This document shows positions 14,720-22,650 of a stretch of 34,308 nucleotides of DNA, one piece after another (the first letter of the stretch is position 1; each line of letters opens with the position of its first letter). Source of the DNA: Rhodanobacteraceae bacterium (GTDB lineage Bacteria > Pseudomonadota > Gammaproteobacteria > Xanthomonadales > Rhodanobacteraceae); NCBI GenBank assembly GCA_003142815.1, contig PLNP01000021.1, positions 1 through 34,308 of the forward strand. The letters run 5' to 3'. Below the pieces are notes generated by a model. That model had not been told where the DNA came from. It saw nothing but the letters and a program-made list of their open reading frames with translations, and ran no database searches. Made by a program: the position numbers and the translations under genes.

Positions 14720-16582
14720 ATGACAACACTCAAGATGACGGCGCTGTCGGCCGGACTACTCGCGATTCTGGCATCCATTCCGGTGGTGTACGCCGGCGCT
14801 GACGCGGAAGAGGATTCGTCGGCAAATTCTTCCTTTTCAACCCAGATCAGCGGCTTCATCCGCTCCGAGACCGCGTTCAACAACGGAGGCGCGGATCCTT
14901 TCAATCAGAACGGCAACGTCTTCAACGGCGTGGCGACAGCGCGCAACGGCGCGTTTCAAGACACCACCATACGCAGCGGTCACACCGACGACCAGACGCT
15001 GAACATGCAGATCTTCCGCGGCGAGCTGACGGCGACGACGCATTTCTCCAGCGAACTGTCCGCCGTCGCCAAGCTGCGCGCGGTCTTTGATCCGGCGTGG
15101 TACAACGAATTTGATCCGACGCGCGTGAACAGCCAGGCGATTGGCTATCTCTACGGTGAACCGGACTATTTTAAGTTTCACACCCAGGGCAATGCCCGTC
15201 CGAATCCACTGGAATGGGCGGGCCGCAACTACATGATCGATTTCCCCGCGTTGTTCCTCGAATACAACCGCGGGGCGCTGGACATTCGCGTCGGCAACCA
15301 GCAGATCGCCTGGGGCCAGGCGATTTTCTTCCGCGTACTCGACGTGCCGGACGGCCTGGACCTGCGACGCCATTCGGTTCTCGATTACGTCTCCGAGGAA
15401 TATTCCGACAAGCGCGTACCGGCACTCGGCGCGCGTGTCTCGTACCAGTTCAAGAACGACTGGCTGATCGACGGCTACGTGCAGAAATTCCAGCCATCCG
15501 TGTACGGCAACCCGAACACGCCCTACAACACCATCCCCACCCAGTTCACGGTGCACGACCTGTACGCGAACTATAACGACAAGGCCGATTTTGGCATGCG
15601 CGCCAAAGGCAACGTCGGCAGTCTCGGCATCCAGGCGATCTACGCGCACCGCTACAACCCTGATGGTGTGTTCCGCTGGACCGCATCGGGAGTCAATCGC
15701 GATATCCCCGGTATCCCCGGATCGGGCGCGGCACTTGCGTGTACGCCGTTCGAGGTCGATCCGACCGGTGTGTGGTCCGCCAACGAATGGATGTACTACG
15801 CCGCACAGGCGCGCCTCGATGGCGTCGGTGGACTCAACTCGGCGATCAACGATTTCCAGCCCTGCAGCGGCGCGCTCGGCGCGGCGCCCGTGCCGTCATT
15901 TGATGCCGCGCGCCAGGAGCTCGACACGTTCTTCCAGCTCGCCGGCGGTGCGCTGGTCGGAACCAACATCTCGGGCCTGCGCGGACACATCGCGCGCGAC
16001 TACAAGGTCGAGGACAACATCGGCGGTGGATTGAGCTATACGCTGTCCGGTGAGCCGGGCTCCCTTACCGACCAGATGATCATCAACTGGGAGGTGCTGT
16101 ACACGCCGAACCGCACCTTCACGTCGCCCGACCTCAACGTCAATTTCCTTAAGACGAACGAATGGACGACGGCGCTGGTCGTCGAGAAGTACCAGCGTTT
16201 CTCGGAAACGCTGCCGGCGACCTATATCGTCGGCCAGTTCATGTACAAGTCCAAGAGCGACCTGTTCGGGCGCTACATCGGCGGCATGGGCGGCAGCGAG
16301 ACGCAGGCGCCGACTGGCTACGGCGGCGGCTTCAAGGCCATCGCGCTGGCCGTCCAGCAGCCGTTCCCGAATCTGATCTGGCGCTTCGATTTCGCTCTGC
16401 TGTATGACCTGCAGGGCGGCTTGCTGCTGCAGCCGGCAGTGCGCTGGAAACCCAGCGGCAACCTGACCGTCGAGGCGTTCTACAACTACATCAACGGCCA
16501 TCTCGGCAAGCCGACCAAGAACATCTTGGGAGGCGTCGACTATGCCGACGAACTGACGCTCCGCGTGGGTTACCAGTTCTGA
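14720..16582 (+). CDS. DUF1302 outer-membrane protein
   Basis: A 620-residue protein starting at ATG 14720 behind GGGAGAGGAA. The signal peptide is about 1-26 (ALSAGLLAILASIPVVYA). The body has many alternating amphipathic strands with aromatic girdles (ISGFIRSETAF, LSAVAKLRAVFDPAWYNEF, LDIRVGNQQIAWGQAIFF, LTVEAFYNYINGHLG) and ends in Phe (LTLRVGYQF), the outer-membrane barrel signature. DUF1302 members are presumed porin-like channels for hydrophobic substrates in steroid, alkane and aromatic degraders. Here it would admit or bind the substrate of the downstream carboxylase. An in-frame upstream start at 14627 would add 31 residues without a usable leader and is less likely. Confidence 0.88.
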   Translation: MTTLKMTALSAGLLAILASIPVVYAGADAEEDSSANSSFSTQISGFIRSETAFNNGGADPFNQNGNVFNGVATARNGAFQDTTIRSGHTDDQTLNMQIFRGELTATTHFSSELSAVAKLRAVFDPAWYNEFDPTRVNSQAIGYLYGEPDYFKFHTQGNARPNPLEWAGRNYMIDFPALFLEYNRGALDIRVGNQQIAWGQAIFFRVLDVPDGLDLRRHSVLDYVSEEYSDKRVPALGARVSYQFKNDWLIDGYVQKFQPSVYGNPNTPYNTIPTQFTVHDLYANYNDKADFGMRAKGNVGSLGIQAIYAHRYNPDGVFRWTASGVNRDIPGIPGSGAALACTPFEVDPTGVWSANEWMYYAAQARLDGVGGLNSAINDFQPCSGALGAAPVPSFDAARQELDTFFQLAGGALVGTNISGLRGHIARDYKVEDNIGGGLSYTLSGEPGSLTDQMIINWEVLYTPNRTFTSPDLNVNFLKTNEWTTALVVEKYQRFSETLPATYIVGQFMYKSKSDLFGRYIGGMGGSETQAPTGYGGGFKAIALAVQQPFPNLIWRFDFALLYDLQGGLLLQPAVRWKPSGNLTVEAFYNYINGHLGKPTKNILGGVDYADELTLRVGYQF

Positions 16583-16630
16583 CCCGTCCGACGACGACGT
16601 TGTCATCGAACCATCGCACGCGGAGCTGAA

Positions 16631-18718
16631 GTGATCGAGGAAGGCCAACTACTGTGGACGCCGCGGCCGGAGTTCGCGCGCGCCAGCAACGTGGCGTGCT
16701 ACATCGAGTGGCTGCGTGTGTACAAGGGAATGAACTTCCCTGATTACCACACGTTGCGGCAGTGGTCGGTCGACAATCTCGAAGGGTTCTGGGGTTCGCT
16801 CTGGGAATATTTCGAGGTCCGTTCGACCACGCCGTACACGTCCGTCATCGACAGCAGGACGATGCCGGGTGCCAAATGGTTCGAGGGCAGTCGCGTCAAC
16901 TATGCCGAGCATCTGCTGCGTCACGAGGCATGTGCGGATGCGGCGAAGACGGTATTGCATCATTCGTCGGAGCTGCGCCCGGCCGCATGTGTGTCCTGGG
17001 CTGAACTCGGAGCCCGCGTGCGTATCCTCGCGACGCGGCTGCGCACGCTCGGGGTACGGCCCGGTGATCGCGTCGTTGCCTACATGCCGAACGTTCCGGA
17101 GACGGTGATCGCGATGATGGCGACGACCGCAATCGGCGCGATCTGGTCGTCGGCCGCGCCGGAGTTCGGCGTAAAGACCGTCGTCGAGCGCTTCGCGCAG
17201 ATCGGGCCGAAGATCCTGTTCGCCGCGGACGGGTACCGGTTCGCCGGCAAGGATTTCAGCCGTGCTGCCGAGGTGCAGGCGATTGCTTCAAACCTGCCGA
17301 CACTGGAACAGGTCGTCTGGCTGCCTTACCTCGATCCCACCGCGCCGGCGCCGGCGAATTTTTCCGGCGCGCTGCTCTGGAACGACGTGATGGACGGCGC
17401 CGACGTGCCGCGCGCGGAATTCCGCTACGAATACGTCGCCCACGACCATCCGCTCTGGGTCGTGTTCTCTTCCGGCACGACTGGCCTGCCGAAGGCGATC
17501 GTGCACAGCCACGTCGGTGCGTTGGTCGAGCACTACAAGCTGACCGCGTTCCACCTGAACCTGAAACCCGATTCGACGATGTTCTTCTACACGACGACCG
17601 GCTGGATGATGTGGAACTTGTTGGTGTCGGCCCTGCTCGCGGGCAGCGCGATCGTCCTCTACGACGGCAGTCCGACGTACCCCGGCGTCGATCTGCTGTG
17701 GAAGCTGGCAGCCGACCTCGGCGTCACCAGTTTTGGCGCGAGTCCGACCTTCGTACAGATCATGGAAAGGGCTGGCCTGCGGCCGTCCGAAACCTACGAT
17801 CTATCGAGGCTGGAATCGATCATCGTCTCGGGTGCGCCAAGTACGCCGGAAATCTTCGACTGGTTCTACCGCTGCGTGAAGCAGGATCTCTGGGTCACCT
17901 CGCAATCCGGGGGAACCGAGCTGTGCAGCGGATTCGTCGGTGCCGCGCCGACGCTGCCGGTCTACGCCGGCGAGATCCAGACCCGCATGCTCGGTATGGA
18001 CGTTCATGCGTGGAGCGACGACGGCCATGAACTTGTCGACGCAGTCGGTGAACTCGTCGTCACGAGTCCGTTTCCGTCGATGCCGATCAGGCTCTGGAAC
18101 GACGAAGGCGGGTGCCGTTATCACGAATCCTATTTCGATGTGTTCCCCGGCGTATGGAGGCAAGGCGATTTCATCAAGATCAATGCGCGTGGCGGCTGCT
18201 ATATCTACGGACGTTCGGATTCGACCTTGAACCGGCATGGGGTACGCATCGGCACTGCCGAAATCTACCGCGTGGTCGAGCAGCTGCCGGAGATCGCCGA
18301 TAGCCTGGTCGTTTGCTGCGAACTTCCCGGCGGCCGCTTCTTCATGCCGTTGTTCGTGCGGCTGAAGCCCGGGTATGCACTCGACGACGCCCTGCGCGCG
18401 CGCATCAACGCGCGCCTGCGCGACGACGGTAGTCCACGCCACGTGCCCGACAAGATCTATGCGATCGAGCAGATTCCGTACACGCTGACCGGCAAGAAAA
18501 TGGAAGTGCCGGTCCGCAAGATCCTGATGGGGTGGCCGCTGGAGAAGGCCGCGAGCCGCGACGCGATGGTGAATCCGTCCGCAATCGACACCTTCGTGCG
18601 CTTCGCGCAGGAGTCGACCGACTACGACTGGCGCCCGCGGGATTCGCACGCATGTGCGGCGACCACGATCCGGCGGCCCAACGGGCCTCCGCATAACGCG
18701 TCGGGACGACACGGATGA
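16631..18718 (+). CDS. Acetoacetyl-CoA-synthetase-like beta-ketoacid CoA ligase
   Basis: A 695-residue ANL-superfamily enzyme (AMP-forming) starting at GTG 16631. The N-terminus (LWTPRPEFARASNV, FPDYHTLRQWSVDN, PGAKWFEGSRVNYAEHLL) is diagnostic for acetoacetyl-CoA synthetases. The P-loop SSGTTGLPKAIVHSH lies at about 280-294, the adenylate motif TSQSGGTELCSGF near 420, the hinge YIYGRSDSTLNRHGVRIG near 525, and the acyl-adenylation lysine in TLTGKKMEVPVRK near 620. It makes acyl-CoA from a beta-keto acid and ATP. Next to a ketone carboxylase the natural substrate would be the carboxylation product: acetoacetate from acetone, or benzoylacetate or similar as in the acetophenone pathway (Bal). 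Its last codon overlaps the next start (ATGA). The 40-residue basic C-terminal tail is unusual. Confidence 0.88.
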   Translation: MIEEGQLLWTPRPEFARASNVACYIEWLRVYKGMNFPDYHTLRQWSVDNLEGFWGSLWEYFEVRSTTPYTSVIDSRTMPGAKWFEGSRVNYAEHLLRHEACADAAKTVLHHSSELRPAACVSWAELGARVRILATRLRTLGVRPGDRVVAYMPNVPETVIAMMATTAIGAIWSSAAPEFGVKTVVERFAQIGPKILFAADGYRFAGKDFSRAAEVQAIASNLPTLEQVVWLPYLDPTAPAPANFSGALLWNDVMDGADVPRAEFRYEYVAHDHPLWVVFSSGTTGLPKAIVHSHVGALVEHYKLTAFHLNLKPDSTMFFYTTTGWMMWNLLVSALLAGSAIVLYDGSPTYPGVDLLWKLAADLGVTSFGASPTFVQIMERAGLRPSETYDLSRLESIIVSGAPSTPEIFDWFYRCVKQDLWVTSQSGGTELCSGFVGAAPTLPVYAGEIQTRMLGMDVHAWSDDGHELVDAVGELVVTSPFPSMPIRLWNDEGGCRYHESYFDVFPGVWRQGDFIKINARGGCYIYGRSDSTLNRHGVRIGTAEIYRVVEQLPEIADSLVVCCELPGGRFFMPLFVRLKPGYALDDALRARINARLRDDGSPRHVPDKIYAIEQIPYTLTGKKMEVPVRKILMGWPLEKAASRDAMVNPSAIDTFVRFAQESTDYDWRPRDSHACAATTIRRPNGPPHNASGRHG

Positions 18719-20094
18719 GAATCGCTCGATACGGCCCCGGCTACAGCCGCAGGCGCTTTCTGGAAAAGCTGACCAGCGGCGTCATCGCGGCCGGCGTGCT
18801 GGTGCCGCTCGCCCAAGCGGTCGCGGCGAACGGGGACATTTCCGTGGCCTATCCGGACGAACTGCTGTCGATCGAAGGCTATACGCGCGGTGCGATAAAA
18901 ACCGGCGATGAGATCAGCGCCGTGAACGTCGAGCTCGTGAAGGATCTGCTCGAACCGATCAAGTACGCGCAGATCGCAAAGATGGGACGCCGCCTGCGCG
19001 TCGCCAAGACCACGACCGACATCATGCGGCTGAGTCCGTGGGAATACCTCGAGGCGACGCAGCGCCATCGCGGCCTCGCGCACTTCGACGCAAAGGGCAA
19101 CGTGGTGACCGCCGATGGCAAGCCCTGGATCGGAGGAAATCCATTTCCGGATCCGCACTCGGCGCTCGAACTCTTTGCGGGCCTGACCTTGAGCTGGGGT
19201 CGTCACGACGCGTCGTTCTGCGCCACCAAGGAATACGACCTTTCGGCGGAAGGCGATCTTTCGTACCAGTACGAATCGGGCTGGGCCGAGCTGTCGCCGG
19301 TCGCGCGCGTCAGTATCGAGCCCAAACCGTACTGGCCCGGCCATGAGGACAAATTACGTTACCAGTCGGTCTTTTTCGTCAGCCCGTACGACGTGAAGGG
19401 AACTTCGTTCCTGAACATCTGGGCGTATGACCAGAACACGATTCCCGATTTGTACGGCTACCTGCCGGAGTTCAAACGCATCCGCACGTTTCCGGCGAAC
19501 CAGCGTTTCGAACCGCTGATTGCGGGTTCGACGCTGTATTTGTCCGATGCCTGGGCCGCAGGCGATCCGCTGTATACCTGGGGTAACTACCGGATCGTCG
19601 GCCGCGGCCCGTTTCTGGCGGCGGTGTCCGGCGGCTGGAACGCGGACCATCCGAACTGGGAGCACGCGACCCACGGCGGCCCGAAAGGGCAGACGTTCTG
19701 GGACACGACCGTCGAGCTGGTGCCGGAGGCGATCGTGGTCGAGGCAGAACCGGTGCGATTTCCGCGCGCGCCGGTCAGCAAGAAGCGCGTCTGGTTCGAC
19801 GCGCGCACGTTGCTGCCGATCGCGATGGTGTCGTTCGATCGCCGCGGCGAACCGTACCGTTCGTTCGACGGCGCCTACGGCCTGTACGACGGCAAACACA
19901 GACGCGTGATGGACGGCGCGCACCCGTACTGGTCGTGGGCGCACGTGCACGCGTTCGACATCCAGAGCGGACGCATGACGCGGCTGGAGCAGGTGCGTGC
20001 GATCTCCGGCGGCCACACCACCAGCGTCAACGACGCCGCCGTCTACGACAAGTACCTGACGTCGGCGGCACTGATGCGGCTCGGCAGCGCATGA
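18715..20094 (+). CDS. DUF1329 protein with Tat-type leader, second copy
   Basis: A 459-residue paralogue of the protein at 12279, translationally coupled to the ligase gene by a 4-base overlap. The leader SRRRFLEKL followed by TSGVIAAGVLVPLAQAVAA is a textbook twin-arginine signal (S-R-R-x-F-L). The mature domain keeps the family blocks GGNPFP, LSWGRHD, YQSVFFVSPYD, NQRFEPLIAGSTLYLSDAWA, HGGPKGQTFWD and PRAPVSKKRVW. Two diverged copies in one operon suggest separate ligands or a heteromeric envelope complex. Tat export would mean the protein folds, perhaps with a bound ligand, before leaving the cytoplasm. That last point is inference. Confidence 0.88.
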   Translation: MRIARYGPGYSRRRFLEKLTSGVIAAGVLVPLAQAVAANGDISVAYPDELLSIEGYTRGAIKTGDEISAVNVELVKDLLEPIKYAQIAKMGRRLRVAKTTTDIMRLSPWEYLEATQRHRGLAHFDAKGNVVTADGKPWIGGNPFPDPHSALELFAGLTLSWGRHDASFCATKEYDLSAEGDLSYQYESGWAELSPVARVSIEPKPYWPGHEDKLRYQSVFFVSPYDVKGTSFLNIWAYDQNTIPDLYGYLPEFKRIRTFPANQRFEPLIAGSTLYLSDAWAAGDPLYTWGNYRIVGRGPFLAAVSGGWNADHPNWEHATHGGPKGQTFWDTTVELVPEAIVVEAEPVRFPRAPVSKKRVWFDARTLLPIAMVSFDRRGEPYRSFDGAYGLYDGKHRRVMDGAHPYWSWAHVHAFDIQSGRMTRLEQVRAISGGHTTSVNDAAVYDKYLTSAALMRLGSA

Positions 20095-20137
20095 GCATCA
20101 TGCATCGAACAATCGAATCGAAAGGGGATCTCTTGAG

Positions 20138-22180
20138 ATGAGTATCGCTGCCAATAACGCCGGCGCGAGCGCGCCGAGCAGTCGCGCTGCCGCGCCGCAA
20201 ACGGCCGCGCAGACGTCGGCGCCCGGCTTCGCAGCCGCACATCGCGCGATGGAGCCGACCGGCAAGCTGATCAATATCGACAACGGCGGCACGTTGACCG
20301 ACATCTGCGTGATCGACGGCGCAAGGATCTATCGCACCAAGACCGTCACCACGCCATACGATCTTTCCAAGTGTCTGTTCGAGGGCCTGAAGAAAGCCTC
20401 GCGCACGATCTACGGTGAGGAGGACCTGCAGCGCCTGCTGCTGTCGACCGATTTCATCCGCTATTCGACCACCCAGGGCACCAATGCACTGGTCGAACGC
20501 AAGGGCCCGCGACTCGGCCTGATCCTCGGTGGCAGCCTGAGTGCGGAACGCCTACGTGCGGCGCCTCAGGCGAACGAGCTCGCGAAAAGTCTGCTCGGCG
20601 ACCGCATCGAAACGTTGGTCGACGGATTGCAGGGTGAGGCGCTGGAGACGGCAGCGGTACGCGCGATCAATGCGCTCGCCTCAGCCGGCGCGGTGCGCGT
20701 CGTCGTCGCCTGGGGTGGTGCCGAGCGCGGCGCGCGCGAGGCCCAACTCAAGCGCGTCCTGCTGCGCACGTTTCCACCACATCTGCTCGGTTCGATCCCG
20801 CTACTGTATTCGCACGAGGTCGCCGACGATCCAGACGACGTACGCCGCACCTGGACCGCGCTGTTCAATGCGTTCCTGCATCCGGCGATGGAGCACTTCC
20901 TGTACAACGCCGAACACAAGCTGCGTGAATACAGGACGCGCAATCCGTTGCTGATCTTCCGCAACGACGGCCAATCCGCGCGCGTTGCGAAGATCATCGC
21001 GATTAAGACCTACAGCTCCGGTCCGCGCGGCGGCGCCGAAGGCGCCAGGGCGCTGGCGGCGCACTACGGTTTCGCGCGCCTACTGTCGATGGATGTCGGC
21101 GGCACCTCAACCGACATCGGCCTCGTCGACGGCGGTGTCGTGCGTGCGCACCAGCGTGGCGAGGTCGAAGGTGTACCGACCTCGTTTCCGCTGAGCGATG
21201 TCGTCAGCGTCGGTGTGGGCGGTAGCTCGATCATCAGGGCCGTCGGCGGAAGCATTGTGGTGGGTCCGGAAAGTGTTGGCAGCATGCCCGGGCCGGCCTG
21301 CTTCGGCCTCGGCGGCAAGGAGGCGACGATCACCGATGCCTTCCTGCTGATGGGACTGCTCGATCCAGCCTCGTTCTTCGGCGGCGAGCTGAAGATCGAT
21401 GTCGAGCGCGCACGCGCTGCGATCGCCGACAAGATAGCCAAGCCGCTCGGCCTGTCCGAACAAGAGGCCGTGCAGCAAATGGAAGCGGCGTGGGTCGCCA
21501 AGATCGCCGACAGCCTGAAGGCATTCACCAGGATCACGCCGGAGACCACGCTCGCGGCCTTCGGCGGCGCCGGCCCCTTCGTGGTCTGCAAGGTCGCCGA
21601 GGCGGCCGGCATCTCGCGCGTGATCATTCCCGGCCTGGCCGCGGTGTTCTCCGCCTTCGGCATCGGCTTCTCCGACATCGGCCACAGCTTCGAGGCCGGA
21701 CTGGCGAAGAACGACGATGCCTCGCTGGCGGCGGTGCGCGCGGCGCTGCTGGCGCAGGCGCAGCGCGGCATGTTCGCGGAAGGCGCCAGCCTCGACGAGT
21801 GCCGCATCGAGGCGACGCTCAATGTCAGCGCGCGCGACGGCGAGCGCACGCTCGTGCTCGATGGCGAGCGCCTGCCGGCGGATTTGCCCAAGGATGCGCA
21901 GCTGAGCTTGAAGCTGCAGGTGATCAAGCCGATCACGCATGCGCAGCTGCGCGGCGCGTTCGGCAAGGTCGGCAAGGCGGCCGTCGCCGACGCCGCGCGG
22001 CGCACGCTTAGCGGCGGCCAGTGGCAGGAGCTGTCGCTCTACCGCGTCGAGGAGCAGGCTGCCGGCGCGCACGCGCAGGAACCCTGTGTGCTCGAGGAAG
22101 CCTTCTTCACCTGCCGGATCGAAGCCGGCTGGCAATTCGAGATCAACGAGGCCGGCGACATCATGCTATCGCGCGCCTGA
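20138..22180 (+). CDS. ATP-dependent ketone carboxylase, first HyuA-like subunit
   Basis: A 680-residue hydantoinase A/oxoprolinase family protein (about 72 kDa). The ASKHA-type ATPase phosphate-1 motif is IDNGGTLTD (about 47-55) and the second is MDVGGTSTDIGLVDGG (about 318-333). TTQGTNALVERKGPRLGL marks the Hydant_A_N domain. Size and order fit the ApcA-type subunit (about 70 kDa) of acetophenone carboxylase. Its partners at 22195, 22651 and 24795 follow with gaps of 9-14 bases. The Ala-rich first 37 residues are not part of the fold. Met38 could be the true start, but only 20138 has a ribosome site (GGGGATCTCTTGAG). Together with the HyuB subunit it would use ATP to activate bicarbonate and the ketone. 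Confidence 0.85.
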   Translation: MSIAANNAGASAPSSRAAAPQTAAQTSAPGFAAAHRAMEPTGKLINIDNGGTLTDICVIDGARIYRTKTVTTPYDLSKCLFEGLKKASRTIYGEEDLQRLLLSTDFIRYSTTQGTNALVERKGPRLGLILGGSLSAERLRAAPQANELAKSLLGDRIETLVDGLQGEALETAAVRAINALASAGAVRVVVAWGGAERGAREAQLKRVLLRTFPPHLLGSIPLLYSHEVADDPDDVRRTWTALFNAFLHPAMEHFLYNAEHKLREYRTRNPLLIFRNDGQSARVAKIIAIKTYSSGPRGGAEGARALAAHYGFARLLSMDVGGTSTDIGLVDGGVVRAHQRGEVEGVPTSFPLSDVVSVGVGGSSIIRAVGGSIVVGPESVGSMPGPACFGLGGKEATITDAFLLMGLLDPASFFGGELKIDVERARAAIADKIAKPLGLSEQEAVQQMEAAWVAKIADSLKAFTRITPETTLAAFGGAGPFVVCKVAEAAGISRVIIPGLAAVFSAFGIGFSDIGHSFEAGLAKNDDASLAAVRAALLAQAQRGMFAEGASLDECRIEATLNVSARDGERTLVLDGERLPADLPKDAQLSLKLQVIKPITHAQLRGAFGKVGKAAVADAARRTLSGGQWQELSLYRVEEQAAGAHAQEPCVLEEAFFTCRIEAGWQFEINEAGDIMLSRA

Positions 22181-22194
22181 CCGGGAGATTCATC

Positions 22195-22641
22195 ATGCGA
22201 GTTCTCATCACCGAATACCTGCGCATCAACCTCGACACCGAGATGTGGGAGTGCCGCCGCTGCGGCCACGAGCACATCTCGGCACGCGAGAACTACAAGC
22301 GCGGCATGCTGGTTTACGACCGCGATCCTACCGAGATCCACAAGCCGCTGCTCGATACCAAACTGTACGAGCGCACCTACTCGCCGGACCCCAAGTGGTG
22401 CCGCATCCTCGAGTACTACTGCCCGCAATGCGGGACCATGGTCGAGGCCGAGTACCTGCCGCCGGGGCATCCGCCGCTGTACGACATCGAGCTCGACATC
22501 GGTGCGCTCAAGCTGCAATGGAAAGATCGTGAAGAGGTCAAGGAGCCAGTGATCGGCCCGGACCTCGCGCTGGAGAAGGTCAAGAACAACCGCGCGCTGC
22601 ATGCCGGGCACGAGCATGGCCACAAGCACGGGCAGCAATAG
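22195..22641 (+). CDS. Ketone carboxylase small zinc-binding (gamma-like) subunit
   Basis: A 148-residue protein (about 17 kDa) of the acetone-carboxylase gamma family. Two CxxC knuckles, WECRRCGH (about 18-25) and YCPQCGT (about 79-85), form a zinc site. The following PPGHPPLYDIELDIGALKLQW is the family's C-terminal signature. Acetone carboxylase gamma is about 20 kDa and acetophenone carboxylase ApcB about 15 kDa, so it fits either. It lies between the two HyuA-like genes exactly as expected for the latter type of operon. The tail HAGHEHGHKHGQQ is a His-rich extra. The start is ATG 22195 with GGGAGA upstream. Confidence 0.88.
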   Translation: MRVLITEYLRINLDTEMWECRRCGHEHISARENYKRGMLVYDRDPTEIHKPLLDTKLYERTYSPDPKWCRILEYYCPQCGTMVEAEYLPPGHPPLYDIELDIGALKLQWKDREEVKEPVIGPDLALEKVKNNRALHAGHEHGHKHGQQ

Positions 22642-22650
22642 GGAGCGGCC

